DNA from: Chinchilla lanigera
Lineage: Eukaryota; Chordata; Mammalia; Rodentia; Chinchillidae
DNA length: 64,000 nt
Reading direction: 5' to 3'
NCBI RefSeq assembly: GCF_000276665.1
Contig: NW_004955416.1
Span: 7,865,735-7,929,734 of the forward strand
The notes below the pieces were generated by a model that worked only from the letters and a program-made list of their open reading frames with translations, was not told the origin of the DNA and did no database searches. Made by a program: the position numbers and the translations under genes. Of this stretch, positions 22,175 through 34,213 are shown piece by piece. The first letter of the stretch is position 1. Each line of letters opens with the position of its first letter.

Positions 22175-22243
22175 GCATTTTCATGTTCCTGCCCTACATT
22201 ATTTTCCAGCATATTCCTAAGAGAGAAACTGCATTGTATTAGT

Positions 22244-22313
22244 TTTTTTTGTTTGTTTCCCGATACCGGGAATTGAACTCACGATGTCAGTACTGAGCTA
22301 AATTCCCAGCCCC
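22244..22313 (-). repeat. ID SINE, internally deleted, perfect target duplication
   Basis: Flanked by ctgcattgtattagt at 22229-22243 and 22314-22328. The body keeps gataccgggaattgaactc and actgagctaaattcccagc but lacks the central gccaggcaggcgc block. Confidence 0.93.
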
Positions 22314-22500
22314 CTGCATTGTATTAGTGAGAAAACTTGACAATACTCTAAAGCAAACTCTTAATCCACTTTTTCATGTCTAGAAGGAATACAAGTAGGA
22401 ATTCATTCAGATCAGTGTTACTCAAATTGTAAGTCATGAAATCAGTTTGGGAGATATGGACTCCATTAACAAAATTAATTAAAGCAAAAATAGAGCAGAG

Positions 22501-22618
22501 AGGCCAGGCATGGTGGCACATGCCTGTAATCCCAGCACTCAGGAGGCTGACGCAAGAGGACTGCTGTGAGTTTGAGACCAACCTGATCTGTCTAGTGCGA
22601 CCCTGCCTGAAAAAGACC
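22501..22618 (+). repeat. B1 SINE
   Basis: gccaggcatggtggcacatg, gcactcaggaggctgacgca, ctagtgcgaccctgcctg. Confidence 0.9.
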
Positions 22619-23125
22619 AGCAGAGTAGAAAATATTCTAATGTGTCACAGGTTACAAGGGCTAAGTACCATTTTGTAAAGTTTTCGACTTTGTACTTGGA
22701 TAATAAATTACAAGGTAAAATTTTAGTGGGTTTTGCAGGGGAGCATCAGGCTTCTATCCCCTAGGTAATTCTTTCCTAGTAAAGTCATCTGACTGCTAAA
22801 ATCTGTTTTGTGGACTATATAATAAGGATACTCTGAATATAGTGAAAGTGACTGATGTCAAACTTGACAGTCAGTGAGGGAACTACTCTGATTTAAGCAT
22901 CCTGGTTAATCATAATCACTATCCTGGGTAGATCCTGGTAGAAATCTGCCCACTGCATTCAATTAAACACAGCTTTCCTAGGCAGACATGGATTATACAG
23001 TGTATCAGGAGACACCCTAGTGGGTCATAGGTCCAAATATTTTGTATACCTAGGAAGGTTCTGCTGGTCTATCCTTGAATTAATTTTCTTTTTTCTTTCC
23101 TCCCCTGCTTCCCCTCTTCCTCCCT

Positions 23126-23127
<2 letters not shown>

Positions 23128-23162
<35 letters not shown>
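23128..23162. repeat. (TC)n microsatellite
   Basis: About 17 TC units inside a pyrimidine-rich run that starts near 23095. Confidence 0.95.
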
Positions 23163-23165
<3 letters not shown>

Positions 23166-23175
23166 CATTCATATA

Positions 23176-23517
23176 GTAGTAGTAGTACTGGGGATCGAAC
23201 CCAGAGGCTTTGTGCCTAGCTACATTCTCAACCCTTTTTATTGTTTTATTTTGAGACAGGGTCTTGCAAAGCTGCTAAATTGATGAGGCTGTGCTCAAAC
23301 TTATAATCACCCTGTCTCAGCCTCCTGAGCAGCTGGAATTAAAGGCATGTACCACCACACTTGCCTTATCATTAACTTTTTTTTTTTGAGACAGGGTCTC
23401 ACTACGTAGTTCAAGCTGGTTTTGAACTCACTATGTAGCCCAGGCTGGCCTCAAACTTGCAGTGATGCTCCTGCCTCAGCCTCCCGAGTGCAGCGATTAA
23501 AGGCATAAGCCACCATG
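23176..23517 (-). repeat. ID-B1 composite and a second B1
   Basis: ID-like 23176-23236 (gtactggggatcgaaccc), B1 23238-23366, B1 23377-23517 with internal duplication. Confidence 0.85.
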
Positions 23518-23750
23518 AATTTAATATTTCATAATTTTACTGTATTTATAAGATGTCATCTTTTATGATTAAATCAAAAAGGGCAAACAAAAAGTACACC
23601 TTCCCATTCACAAACGTGTTTTCTTACAGATACGGGATATGTAAAATGAAAGTATGAAACTGCAAAAGCCCACAGGAGGATGTCTAACCACAATAAGGCT
23701 TCAAACCAAAATGGATATTTTTAGGCCCCTGATAGTGTCTAAATAACCAA

Positions 23751-23930
23751 TTCAGCCAGTCATGGTGTTGTATGCCTGTAGTCCCAGCTACTCAGGAGAT
23801 TGAGGCCGGGGGACAGTAAGTTTGAGGTCATCCTGAGCAATTTAGCAAGATCCTATCTCAAAACAGAATTTTAAAAGGGGTAGCTGAGGATGTAACTCAG
23901 TGCTCCCTGGGTTTAATTCCTAGTATCTAC
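23751..23930 (+). repeat. B1-ID composite SINE
   Basis: gccagtcatggtgttgtatg to aagatcctatctcaaaac, then gctgaggatgtaactcagtg...gggtttaattcctagtatc. Confidence 0.78.
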
Positions 23931-24088
23931 GCTCCCCCACCCCCGCTTCTTCTTTTCAGTCTGACAGCTGGATTGGTCTTGCCCCATACATTATCTTCTG
24001 CTCTGGTAGATACTGAGGCAGAAAACCAGAGGCTTCTCTGGTAGCTGTATGAGAGCTGATGGAGTGTATGTCACAGGTCATAAGGAAC

Positions 24089-24211
24089 TGTTTGTTTATT
24101 TTGAGACAGGGTCTCACTGTGTAGTCCAGACTGGCCTCAAACTCTTAGTGATCTCCCTGGCTTAGCCCCTCATGTGCTGGGATTACAGGCATGCACCACC
24201 ATGCCTGGCTC
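24089..24211 (-). repeat. B1 SINE
   Basis: ttgagacagggtctcactgt through gggattacaggcatgcacca to ccatgcctggctc. Confidence 0.92.
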
Positions 24212-27090
24212 ACAAAGAATTTTTTAATAATTCTGAAAAAGTCCACTGTCTGAGCACAGTGTAGGGACAGGTGAGGTAAAGAGATATGGAATAAGGAGGG
24301 AAGATGCAAAGCAGCTGGGAAGTAGAACGAAAGAATGGGTAGTGACAGAAGGTAGGCTATTTCCATAATCCAGACATCCTGAAAGCTTAGTCCCAGATGT
24401 GGTAATCATTTACAAATGGGACTACATATGGGAAAAAAACACTAGTGAAAGCATAAATTAATAGAAAAAAACCAGAAGTTAAGGATTATAGAAATCTTGG
24501 GTTTTTAATTAAGGAAACTGTTTCCATCCTGGATTACACTGCTGAATTGTTTATAAACAAAAACATCTCAATCAAACTGCTGAGAAGTTCCTTCCTACTC
24601 AATATAGCCAGTATTGATAACGCAAGTTAATGTTTTGCCACTCTGATTAAAGAGAAGAAAACAAAATCCTGGATGGTAACAGGGTGCTTTGGGTGCCCTC
24701 TAGGGGCTGAAACGGAATCTCACAGGGTCTCTGGGAACAGGCCTGAGATCAGACTTCAGGGTGGTCTGTAAAGGGGTCTTAAGAAACCATGCAATAAAGA
24801 CAATCTCTTTCTAAGAATCTACTGAAGCCTTTCTGCACCAAAATACACAAATAATGCTAGGCATGAACAGACTGAAGTAAAGATTTGTTGAATGACTGAA
24901 AAAGAACCAGAATGAAAGAAGACACTGATCTGTATCACTCTTAGCAAGACAGAAAAATCAATGCTACAGCTACTTTTCCTCGTATTTGCCAAAAGGATAC
25001 CCTAGTGGTCAGTGGGCTGAGTAGGGATCCATCTGGTAAAGGTCATGGGGTAGGAAGAGGAAAGCAAAGGCCAAGGCACCGCAGAGCAAAGACCTTGTGA
25101 ATGGCTTTTAGGATCACGCACTGGTCACATGTTCTGAACACTGCCTGGTCAGGACATCCTGGCTAAACAGTCTTTAGTCTCAGTCAGACTTTTTCCTGGA
25201 AGGATCCCTTATAAATAAATCTTGTATGAAGGGAACGTAAATGGCTTTTTATAGGGGTTCTTGTTTACTTTGGCTGACCTTTGAATCACAGAGCTTTCCA
25301 GTTGAAACTGCACTTTTTTCTTTGATGTTTTTTCATTAATAATAATAAAAGTATTTAGTAAGTCATGTCTTTTTGTTCCCCCAAACACCTGTCTTTTTCT
25401 CTACATCGGGCTACTTCAGGCACTCAAATTTATAAACTGAGAACTTCTTCCCACTTGGAGGGGTCAGCATGATATCCTTCTGGTCAAGGTAGGCACAATT
25501 TAGACACATACATCAGAAATAGATGACTTCTGAGTCATAACCTTTAAGAATCCAGCTTTGTAACTGTAGCTGTAGGATGAGAATGATGGCTCTTCACATG
25601 ATGATTCTACATAAACTGTTCCCTAAGTAATTCTCTATTGTAGGGTCTGGAGGCTCAAACAAAGTTCCATAGAAAAAGCTATGCAAATAAAATTTTTACT
25701 TTAGATCTTGTTTTTCTCCAGAAAAAAAAACAGTACTAGGCAAAATGTCTATTAATTTATGACTTTTCTCTTAACACACAGTGCATGCTACCTCTTATCA
25801 ATGTGCACTTATCATAGATGTGCTGGCCTGACTTGAGAAAATGTGTACAGGCCATGTTTCTAGGGAAACATATCATATACAGCATACACAACACTAGACT
25901 CTTGTCAGAGCTCTGTGGTTGGAGTAGGCATGGGCGTAATATAAAGTACTTCAGTGATTTCAGAATCAAGAGAATATGATAACCTGGTAAACCTTTTTCT
26001 TCTCTTTGTACCATAACAGGGCTAAGAAGCACTACTATGCTTATATGTTTCAAATAACTGACTTTAGAATCTGCTGATGGCTTCTGTAGGTGAGAAATTA
26101 GGTCACACTATCTCCACAGTTGCTCCAAGGTAACAAACTGAAGTAGGTCAAAGTGGATCTGCCCTTCTATTGTTGGCTGAATAGTCACCTGGAATCCTGG
26201 TATACAGTTTTAACTTAGGAGTTACTGGCCTGTGTATACACTAAACCAAAACATCAGGATGTGTCTCCTTACTTGTGCTCTCTTGTAAAGAATAGCACAA
26301 TAGCGAAGTTTCTCAATCAAAAGGTGTCTATGTTGAACTAAGGATGTGTTTTATGCTGACTTATTTTATATCTGAGTTAAACCATGCTTTAAAACTGAAA
26401 TGAAAGAAATTAAAAATAGTAACACAAACATAAGTGGCTCTATGTATTAATCTGCTTCCCAAGAATTATATAAAGTTAAATATTAATTAGCAAACCAGGC
26501 AATTAAAGGCTAGAAAGTCAAAATCATTCTGATTACTAGACATATCTATTTTATTCTTCAGTTCTCCAGGTCTAAGAAAGCTAAGGGTGGAGTTCAGTAG
26601 ACCAGTCACCAGGACAGCTTGGCTTTCTCCTTGGAGGGAGCAGTAACCAGACTCTGCTTACAACAACGCGAAGCACCACTCAGGATAATTATGGCCCTGT
26701 AAGCCATCAGCACTCAGGAGGCATTATTTGAAATTTCATATGCTCATTAGTGAGTCGGAGAGGTACTGTGACAGAGCCAGTGGCTAAACAGACTACACCC
26801 TAGTACAATTTGTCATACTGTACGGTAACGCCACAATGCTAAAAGCAAGAAAAAGGAAGGTATTTTTCCTTAAACTTACACAAAATGAAATGTCAAGACA
26901 AATTAAAAATCAGCTCTGAGTCAACACCTGGAGATGCCTACTATTCACATTTGGGCATATAACCTTGTGAACTTTTTTTCTATATACACATAACCCACTG
27001 AGAAGGATCTTTGTGCATGTTAGACATTCTTTTGTTGCCCACAAAAATAAGGACCAGTGTAGTTAGAAAGCATACTTAAAACACAAAAGT
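24212..27090. other. repeat-poor intron block, 2.9 kb
   Basis: No SINE or other repeat, coding exon or RNA gene recognised across most of the intron between window exons 9 and 10, a strong contrast with the SINE-dense 20-24 kb next to it. Confidence 0.6.
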
Positions 27091-27251
27091 GAGCCAGGGG
27101 TGGTGGTACATGTGAGGCTGAGGCAGGAAGATCATCAAGTTCAAGGCAAACCTGGACAATTTAGCGATACTCTGCCTCAAAAATTAAAAAAGGGCTGGGG
27201 ATGCAGTTCAGGGCAACTGTCCTGAGTTCAATCTCCAGAACTGCAAAAACC
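27091..27251 (+). repeat. B1-ID composite SINE
   Basis: gccaggggtggtggtacatg, ctctgcctcaaaaatt, then ggctggggatgcagttcagg and gagttcaatctccagaac. Confidence 0.8.
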
Positions 27252-27448
27252 ACACACATAAGATGACTAGGTATATTCTCTCTTGCAGACATACAGAGCT
27301 GAATCATATAAGCAGATGCAGCAATCTTAAAACATTAGGCACCATATTGTGATTGCTTAACCAACTAAGACATATTGGCATTTCTCTTAATCACCACTTC
27401 AAGTACTAGAGGAAAATAAAAATATTTATAATTTCCATTATATGTTAC

Positions 27449-27543
27449 CTGTTTTGAAAATCAGCAACCATGTCCCGCCTCTCTGAGATCTTGGATGAGC
27501 CATCAAGCCTCATGTAGGTATGCTTCCTGTAAACCATATATTC
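27449..27543 (-). CDS. INO80: INO80 window exon 9
   Basis: Encodes residues 378-409, EYMVYRKHTYMRLDGSSK and ISERRDMVADFQ. YMRLDGSSK is the conserved Y-x-R-L-D-G motif of lobe 2. The acceptor is ttgacag at 27544; an alternative AG at 27527 would remove the EYMVYR codons and was rejected because the next codons match INO80. Donor gtaaca. Confidence 0.97.
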
Positions 27544-28419
27544 CTGTCAACCAAGACAAAAGTACGTAAGTGTAATGAGAATTACTATATTCCAACTCTC
27601 CCAAGTATCCATCTACCTTCTACCTCATCCATACTGAGTACAAGTCATTATATCCAGAATAGGAAGAAAGTAGTATCAAAAGCACAATTTAATTTGCAAA
27701 TGAGTTTACTGCCAGTGCATGAAGATTGAGAACAGCCAGAATCCTCAATTTCAACTTGGAACCTAGTCATTCCTGCAGATTTCTGCAGGCTTTATGAAGG
27801 GGGTGGGGGGGTAGGCAAAACAAAACAACAAAAATCAAAATGAAATTCCCAAACCAAAATGGCTTTTCAGTCACCAACCAGATGTTTTTCATAGCTATGA
27901 ACATATTGTTTCCTTCAGTGATTAATATCTATCTTAATGTGCGCCACACCCCATCATGCTCTAAGTGCTCGGTAATCAACGTCCTTGAATTTACAGCCTC
28001 AGCATCAGGGTGAAACAGAAAACAAAGTAATTTTCCCTGGCACAGCATATAGCGGGCATCATCAGTAAGAGGAACTGTTGCAATTCCTTTCACAGATGAT
28101 GTCCAAATGAACACCGATTTCTTCTTTTATGACCTCTCATTACATTACAACAAGCCCATTGTAGGGAAGCTAATGTCAAAAGCTCAACACAGCTAGCTGC
28201 CTATTTGTAAGAAACTCCATGAAACAGTTATGATTGTCCGCTGTATCACTTTACTTTGTTTCAGTAACCTGTGGTAAACTGCTGTCCAAAAACAGTAAAT
28301 GGAAAAATTCCAGAAAAAAATTTGTAAGTTTTAAATAATTTTATTTTTTATAATTGCCCTATTTTATTAGTTACAATTAATCTCTTACTGTTCCTAATTT
28401 ATAAAGTGAACTATCATTC
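27544..28419. other. intron, nothing recognised
   Basis: Unique-looking sequence upstream of window exon 9 in gene direction; includes a G-rich tract gggggtgggggggtagg near 27798 only. Confidence 0.5.
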
Positions 28420-28441
28420 ATATATATATATATATATATAT
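28420..28441. repeat. (AT)n microsatellite
   Basis: About ten AT units, just before an ID insertion. Confidence 0.93.
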
Positions 28442-28464
28442 GTAAAGAAAGAAAGAAAAAACAG

Positions 28465-28560
28465 GGGGCTGGGGATTTAGCTCAGCGGCAAAAGCGCCTG
28501 CCTGGCAAGTGCAAGGTCGTGAGTTCGGTTCCCGGTACTGGAGAAAAACCAAAAAAAAAA
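28465..28560 (+). repeat. young, near-consensus ID SINE
   Basis: Complete copy: ggctggggatttagctcagc (A box), caaaagcgcctgcctggcaa, gagttcggttcccggtact (B box). Flanked by aaagaaaaaacag at 28452-28464 and 28561-28573. Good source for a local consensus. Confidence 0.93.
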
Positions 28561-28759
28561 AAAGAAAAAACAGTATTATAGGTTTGATGCCATCCACAGG
28601 TTTCAGGCATCCACATCTTGGAATGTATGTTCCACAGATAAGAGGGAGGACACTACTGTATTTTGGCTCTAAAATAACTTTGGGAAATGTTTGTGTTAGT
28701 TTTCTGTGCTCAAGTGTTCTCATGCTCACTCTGTAATATTGGGTTGAACCCAGTGAACA

Positions 28760-28882
28760 TTTTTACTTCTTAAAATTTTGCAGTAAGGTCTCAGTAAGTT
28801 GCCCAGGTTAGACTCAAACTGGTGCTCCTCTGGCCTCAGGCTGCTGAATAGCTGGGACCACAGGGTGTCCCCTCACACCTGA
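28760..28882 (-). repeat. B1 SINE, diverged
   Basis: ggtctcagtaagttgcccag...cctcaggctgctgaatagct...cctcacacctgac. Confidence 0.75.
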
Positions 28883-29433
28883 CTCATATTTAGCTCTGTA
28901 CCTATGTGGGTATTTCGGCACACAAGTTTTCTGCAGTCTAGTATGGCTGGTACAGCTGGTACACACCGTGGCAGCCTATTAGATCAAGTGAGTGTAAAGA
29001 ATGTGCAGAAGTTGTGGGCTAGGGTACCTATGAGGCAAAGCTGGTCAACAAAGCAGAGAAGCTCATTGAGGAACCTATCTTTCATTGTGTTTTATACTTT
29101 TTTTCCCCTCAACTATTCTTTTCTGTTGCAGGGCGGTTCCTTAAATGCACTGATAATCAAAAAGCGGCAGAAAATACTCTAAGAGAGCTTCAAGATCACA
29201 CTTAGTTGTACAGCACTATAACTGGACTGGATTAATGGCAGAAGAGTAGAAGGGGCTTTGGATGAGAAGGTATTGAGGAAAGAAGGTGAAAATGGTAGAA
29301 TTATGATGATCTTTAGAAGCTCTCTATACTTTGGCAGCTAATCAAATCCATCAATATTTTAATCCAGAACAACAAAATAACTAGACTACACCAACAGAGT
29401 TTAACAAAGACTCACCAATCCCACAGGTTTGGG

Positions 29434-29880
29434 CTTTTTTTTCTTTCAGAGACAGGGTCTTGCTATGTACCTTAGGCCAGCCACTATGTGGCCCAGGCTG
29501 GCTTTAAATTTGCAGCATTCCTCCTGCTACCTCCTGAGGGCTGGGATCATAAGCATGGGCCACTACTCCGGGTCAGGTTTTGATCTTAACAAAAAAGTAC
29601 GTTTTCTGCATAGGTGCTCAGTCTTTATTTTCAGTGTTAGGGAATGAACCTAAGGCCTTGCACATTACTCGGCAAATATTCTACCACTGGGCCACATCCC
29701 CAGCTCTTTTGCCTTTTAAACCACAACTTCTAACCTCCAGAAGGTACTGATGAATCAATCTTTTTTTATTTTTTTGAGACAAGGTCTCGCTATGTAGTCC
29801 AGGTTGGACTCAAACCAGAAGTGATCCTCCTGCCTCAGCCTCCCAAGTGCTGGGATTATAGGTGTACACCATGGCTGGCT
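29434..29880 (-). repeat. B1, ID and B1 SINEs
   Basis: B1 29434-29573; ID-type 29625-29707 (gttagggaatgaacctaagg, ctaccactgggccacatccc); B1 29760-29880 (gagacaaggtctcgctatgt). Confidence 0.85.
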
Positions 29881-29994
29881 CATTCTTCTTATAAATCTTG
29901 CTATTCACAAAGTTATACCTCAAGGTCACCAAAACACCAGGGATATCAATCCCAGACCAGAATCAAACCAATCCTGATTATTTAGAGCCTATTA

Positions 29995-30170
29995 CTGAGG
30001 AATAGCTAATCCTCAGGATAGCCTTTAAGGTAGGAGCTATTATTGTCAGTCTCATTTTACAGATGCTACAGAAGGTCTCTAAAGTGAAACAGATGGTAGG
30101 TAGCAGGTCTAGAATTGGAACTCAAGTAGACTGATTCCAGAGCCCTTGGCTTAACCCTTCTGCTTCCCAG
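29995..30170 (+). repeat. MIR SINE
   Basis: ggtaggagctattattgtca, tctcattttacagatgctac and gattccagagcccttggctt follow the MIR consensus order. Confidence 0.75.
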
Positions 30171-30689
30171 ATGGAAGAGCTGCTCATGACTAGTAAGAAA
30201 AACACGGAGGTGGGAGGAGCCCCATTAATCCTAAGGTTATTACTACATTCTAGCCCATAAAGTCACTCACCTATTATCATCATAAAGAAAGGATAATTAG
30301 GCACTTGGAAACTGTAAAGGTAAATGTTTACATATCCTTATCATCAACCTTCTATTCTGAAACTTCTATTTATTTCAGTTGTCTTTAATGCCCATTTTAA
30401 CCAATTTTACTTTGCTAAAACAATTCGAAGAGAGGACTAAGGATGATTCACAAACCTCCAGACCCTGGGTATCTTTATCTCCTTGGACATACTGCTTTCC
30501 ATCACCAGGAAGAAGTCAGGCTCCTTTCTATATGTATTACAATTTCTTTGCAGTCCACGCAAGCTGCACCAAGAGTGAAATGTGACATATTTCCTTTATG
30601 TAGCATGGAAGAAGACCCCAATCACAAGGGACTCACAGACCTGTCATAGTATCCTTCCACCTATTTGTCTTAATTACTTTTATGCCACT

Positions 30690-31040
30690 ACTTCTCTCAA
30701 ATGTCACATATTTTTGCATTTCTCTGCCTTTTTACACCAGGCTTCCTTAGTCTTGAATTCCTGTCCTCCTTGATAGTTAAAATCCCACTTAAGTTCAATT
30801 CATGTGTCACTGTCTATATGAAGCCTTCCCTCAAGAGTGAATTAGAAATAAATATATTCATTCTTGCTATCCTTAGTTCCATTAATGATTTATTTTGGCA
30901 CTCAGACCAGGGCTCATTTGACAGATTATATATCTATATATACACATATCCCCTTCTGTAGATACATTCTTTGAAGTCAAAGACCATCTTTAACTAACAT
31001 TTGCATCAGTTTAACATAATGTCTTGCTCATGCGTTGCTA
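30690..31040 (+). repeat. possible L2 fragment
   Basis: atgaagccttccctcaagag and ttctttgaagtcaaagacca resemble two L2 3'-region blocks in the right order. Weak; flanks 30171-30689 and 31041-31480 are unassigned intron. Confidence 0.4.
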
Positions 31041-31493
31041 TGAAAACAACTAAATAGACTGTAGTGTGGTATAAATGACAAATTTTTCTCTCTCACTCTT
31101 AAGATCTCATAAAAACTTTAGTTCAGGCACACAAATTTGTTTTTTGTATCATGGGGCAGTTTACTTCATGGGGCAGAATACTCAGCTTCCCCACATGTTC
31201 AAAATCACAATTCCCAAAGGTAACTTTAAGTTCTAAGAGAAGTCTGCTCATAGATGATAGAATGTCTGTTCTTGATGAATCCTCCCCAAAATGAGGTATT
31301 GCACTTGGATGGCTGACCATGCAAGTTATACAACCCAGCATCTCAAATGCCACCATTACCTATGGATTATCTGAATTTAATTCTATATTGCACTATTTTC
31401 ATATATTGGTTCACTTGAAGATTTGTTCCATTTCAGTACTTAACAATCATACCACATACAGCACCAGTTGGTTGACTCTTCCCAAGTACTTCT

Positions 31494-31636
31494 TTTTTTT
31501 TTTTTTTTTTGAGACAAGGTCCCACTATGTGGTCCAGGGTGGCCTTGAACTCACTATGTAGTCCAGGTTGGTGATCCTCCTGCCCAGCCTCCTAAGTGCT
31601 GGGATTACAGGCATGTGCCACCATGGCCGGTTTCTC
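31494..31636 (-). repeat. B1 SINE with perfect target duplication
   Basis: Flanked by cccaagtacttct at 31481-31493 and 31637-31649. The body has an 18-base T run and gggattacaggcatgtgcca. Confidence 0.94.
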
Positions 31637-31915
31637 CCCAAGTACTTCTGCAGTACATAAGAGATACTAAGTGGCATATTTTCTGGCATATTTTCTTAAA
31701 CTATAGACTCAGTTACTTGATGCAACAGGAACAAATCTCAAAAGAGGAGACCCAGAGATAGTGCAAGTCATCTGTAATGAGACAAAAGTTCCCTGAAACT
31801 ACTAGAATATACAGGGAGGGCCCAACTACGGAAAAACTGGTGATGGGAGGAAGAATTTGACATCTAGCTGGACACTACAGCCCAATTCTATGTCTATTTC
31901 CATAGTAACTCCAAC

Positions 31916-31963
31916 AGCCAAGACATTTTATTTTATTTTATTTTTTTTAGCCAAGACATTTTA
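31916..31963 (-). mobile_element. tail-only insertion with 15-bp duplication
   Basis: agccaagacatttta at 31916-31930 and 31949-31963 flanks 18 T-rich bases. Read on the minus strand the site is TT|AAAATG, the classic L1 endonuclease target, followed by an A-rich tail without body. Confidence 0.8.
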
Positions 31964-32381
31964 AGTGAACCAGTAAATACAATTAAACTTGATATGTAAC
32001 GTTTAATGATATATCATATCTTTGACTTTTGCCCGTGGCAAACTAAAATTTGTTGCCCCTGGAAATGCAATACTCTCTTTTTAAAATCTCCTATCCAGCA
32101 ATACCACTTAGATGCTATGTGCAAGGGTGAAACATTTCTGAATACAGAATTCTTCTTGGAAGATGATCTGACATTTATACAAGCAATTTAAATTAAAGTC
32201 AGATTTTTTTACCCAAGAGAAAAGCTTATCAAACACTTGAGGCAATACTGAGCAAATATTAAGTGCCCAAAACTGGTATTTTTCATGGAACGGAAACCTG
32301 GCTATATAAAAGTATGTCTTTACTGTCTTCAGGTTCTAAATTCCAGAAATACAAAGCCAAACAGTCACAGCTATGACACAG

Positions 32382-32545
32382 AAGAGGTAGAAGAAGAGGA
32401 GGGGGAGGAAGATAGAAGGAGGAGAAGCAGAGGAAGAAAAGAGAAGATGAAAAAGAAGAGGAGGAAGAAGAAAGAAGAAGCAGAAGGAAGAGGAGGTCGA
32501 GAAGGAGAGTGGGCAGGAGAGGAGGAAGAAGAGGAAGAAAAAAAG
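32382..32545 (+). repeat. purine (GAA/GGA) low-complexity tract
   Basis: About 160 bases of almost pure G and A (agaagaggaggag-type units). It produces spurious charged ORFs on the plus strand and Leu/Ser/Phe-rich ones on the minus. Confidence 0.95.
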
Positions 32546-32883
32546 CCTTGGATAAAAGAAAAATGCTGTCATGTCCCATTACTGCACAACAGAGCTTCAA
32601 AAACTCGAGGCGAATTTCTCACTCTTACTCTACTGGAAGCTTTTCTTTCCCTTTTTGTAGAGAGCAGAAGATGTTAATGGAAAAAGGAGAATCCTGAAAG
32701 AAAAAGCATGCAACCTTTTGAGAGCGAAGAAGCAAAGCAAGGATCAAAGTATTTCTGTTAAAGAAAAAGTCAAGTGTATTTAAAGGAAAGCATCCATACA
32801 CAGGGCCCTTTCTTCTATCCCATAGTCTTCAGAGTACATGCATTAGGTTACATTTTAATGCTGAAATACGGCTTGAATGAATG

Positions 32884-33062
32884 TTTTGTTTTTGGTTTTT
32901 TGAGGCAGGGTCTCACTATGTAATTCTGGGTAGTCTTAAACTCATTATGTAGTTCAATTTAGCCTCTGTACTCACAGCGATCCTCCTGCCTCAGCTTTTT
33001 TTTTTTTTCTGCCTCAGCTTCTTGAGTGCTGGGATTATAGGTGTGCACCATCACGCCTTCCT
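32884..33062 (-). repeat. B1 SINE interrupted by a T tract
   Basis: gaggcagggtctcactatg to gtgcaccatcacgcc, broken at 32998-33008 by a T run with ctgcctcagctt on both sides. Confidence 0.9.
32986..33020 (-). mobile_element. tail-only insertion inside a B1
   Basis: ctgcctcagctt is present at 32986-32997 and 33009-33020 around 11 T. Since an uninterrupted B1 has one copy, the extra 23 bases are an insertion with target duplication. Confidence 0.75.
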
Positions 33063-33169
33063 GCCTTCATGAATGTTTATAATAAAAGTAGCCACTACAA
33101 AAGTGACTGAAAAAAACTCTTTGAAAGATAAGGAAATACAGACCTAATCATGCATAACCCCAAGGTCTT

Positions 33170-33270
33170 TTTTTTTTTTTTTTTTCGTTTTTCTCCAGTA
33201 CCGGGAACCGAACTCACAATCTTGTGCTTGCCAGGCAGGCGCTCTGCCGCTGAGCTAAATCCCCAGCCCC
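33170..33270 (-). repeat. young ID SINE with 14-bp target duplication
   Basis: aaccccaaggtctt (33156-33169) and aaccccaagatctt (33271-33284) flank it. The body has gtaccgggaaccgaactc, cttgccaggcaggcgctc and ccgctgagctaaatcccc. Confidence 0.94.
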
Positions 33271-33284
33271 AACCCCAAGATCTT

Positions 33285-34210
33285 GATACTGTTACCTTTC
33301 AATAAATGATTCAATATAACAGTAAACATGGGCTGTGTAATTCCATGCCCATAAAATCGATTTTATTTGAAGACCAATCTCTCTGACTACAGAATGTGAT
33401 TTGTTTTAGCAATTAACATTAACAAAAATGAATAAAAAATAATGAACTTTCATAAGGTAATACAATGTTGTTTCATCAACATTAAGTTGATGAAACAACT
33501 TAATATAGCATTAAGGAAACTTTCATTTTAGTTTTGGAAGCATACAAACAGTTGCAAAATTCCCTGGTTTCAGCATCCTAGATATACATATAGCTAAGGA
33601 ATGTCAGCAGTTGTGAAACTGAATTTACTTTTCTCAAATTTAGAATTTGCCACAGAGATGCATTTACATTTAGAGAAAGTTCTCAAGCGGCCTGGTTTGC
33701 AAATTCTACCCACTATGCCCATCCCCCACAACTGCTTACAGAGAGATAGGAAGTAACCTATTGGATTCAGGGTGCATCACGAACAAAGCTCATTACTTAG
33801 CAATATTTAATGAACACCCAGAAGTGTGTGCAGAAAGTGAAGGACTAAAATGTAGGGCTATATCAAATGTGAACCACTTACAACACTCAGCTTCACCTGC
33901 AAGAACTGGTTATCTTGGGGTACTCACTCATGTTCCTTTGGAAGGTCACTTTAATAGCAATCAAATTTTAGGATTCTATATATATACTGATATATCCTTG
34001 AAAACAAAAAAAACTATTTCTCTTACTAAATTGGTAACACTGTGACTTTATAATTCTTAGAAGCTTAAGATCACTACTTCATCTATATTTTCCTTGATTC
34101 TTGAGGGCAAGGGAAATACACTGCACCTACAAAAAGACCTCACTACAGGAAAAATACTCAAATTGTTTTGGTTGGTGGCATCATCTGGTTTGAGTGGAAT
34201 ATTAGAGATA
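33285..34210. other. intron, nothing recognised
   Basis: AT-rich unique-looking sequence between window exons 8 and 9; a 94-codon ORF (33761-34045) has no recognisable features. Confidence 0.5.
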
Positions 34211-34213
34211 CAG

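Noticed and set aside
28465..28560. tRNA gene, suggested by A-box and B-box sequences
   Set aside because: It is an ID SINE: no cloverleaf with paired acceptor stem, has an A-rich tail and target duplications, and is one of many copies.
32285..32697. Highly charged Glu/Arg/Lys-rich ORF and its Leu/Ser-rich minus-strand shadows
   Set aside because: They come entirely from the purine low-complexity tract at 32382-32545.
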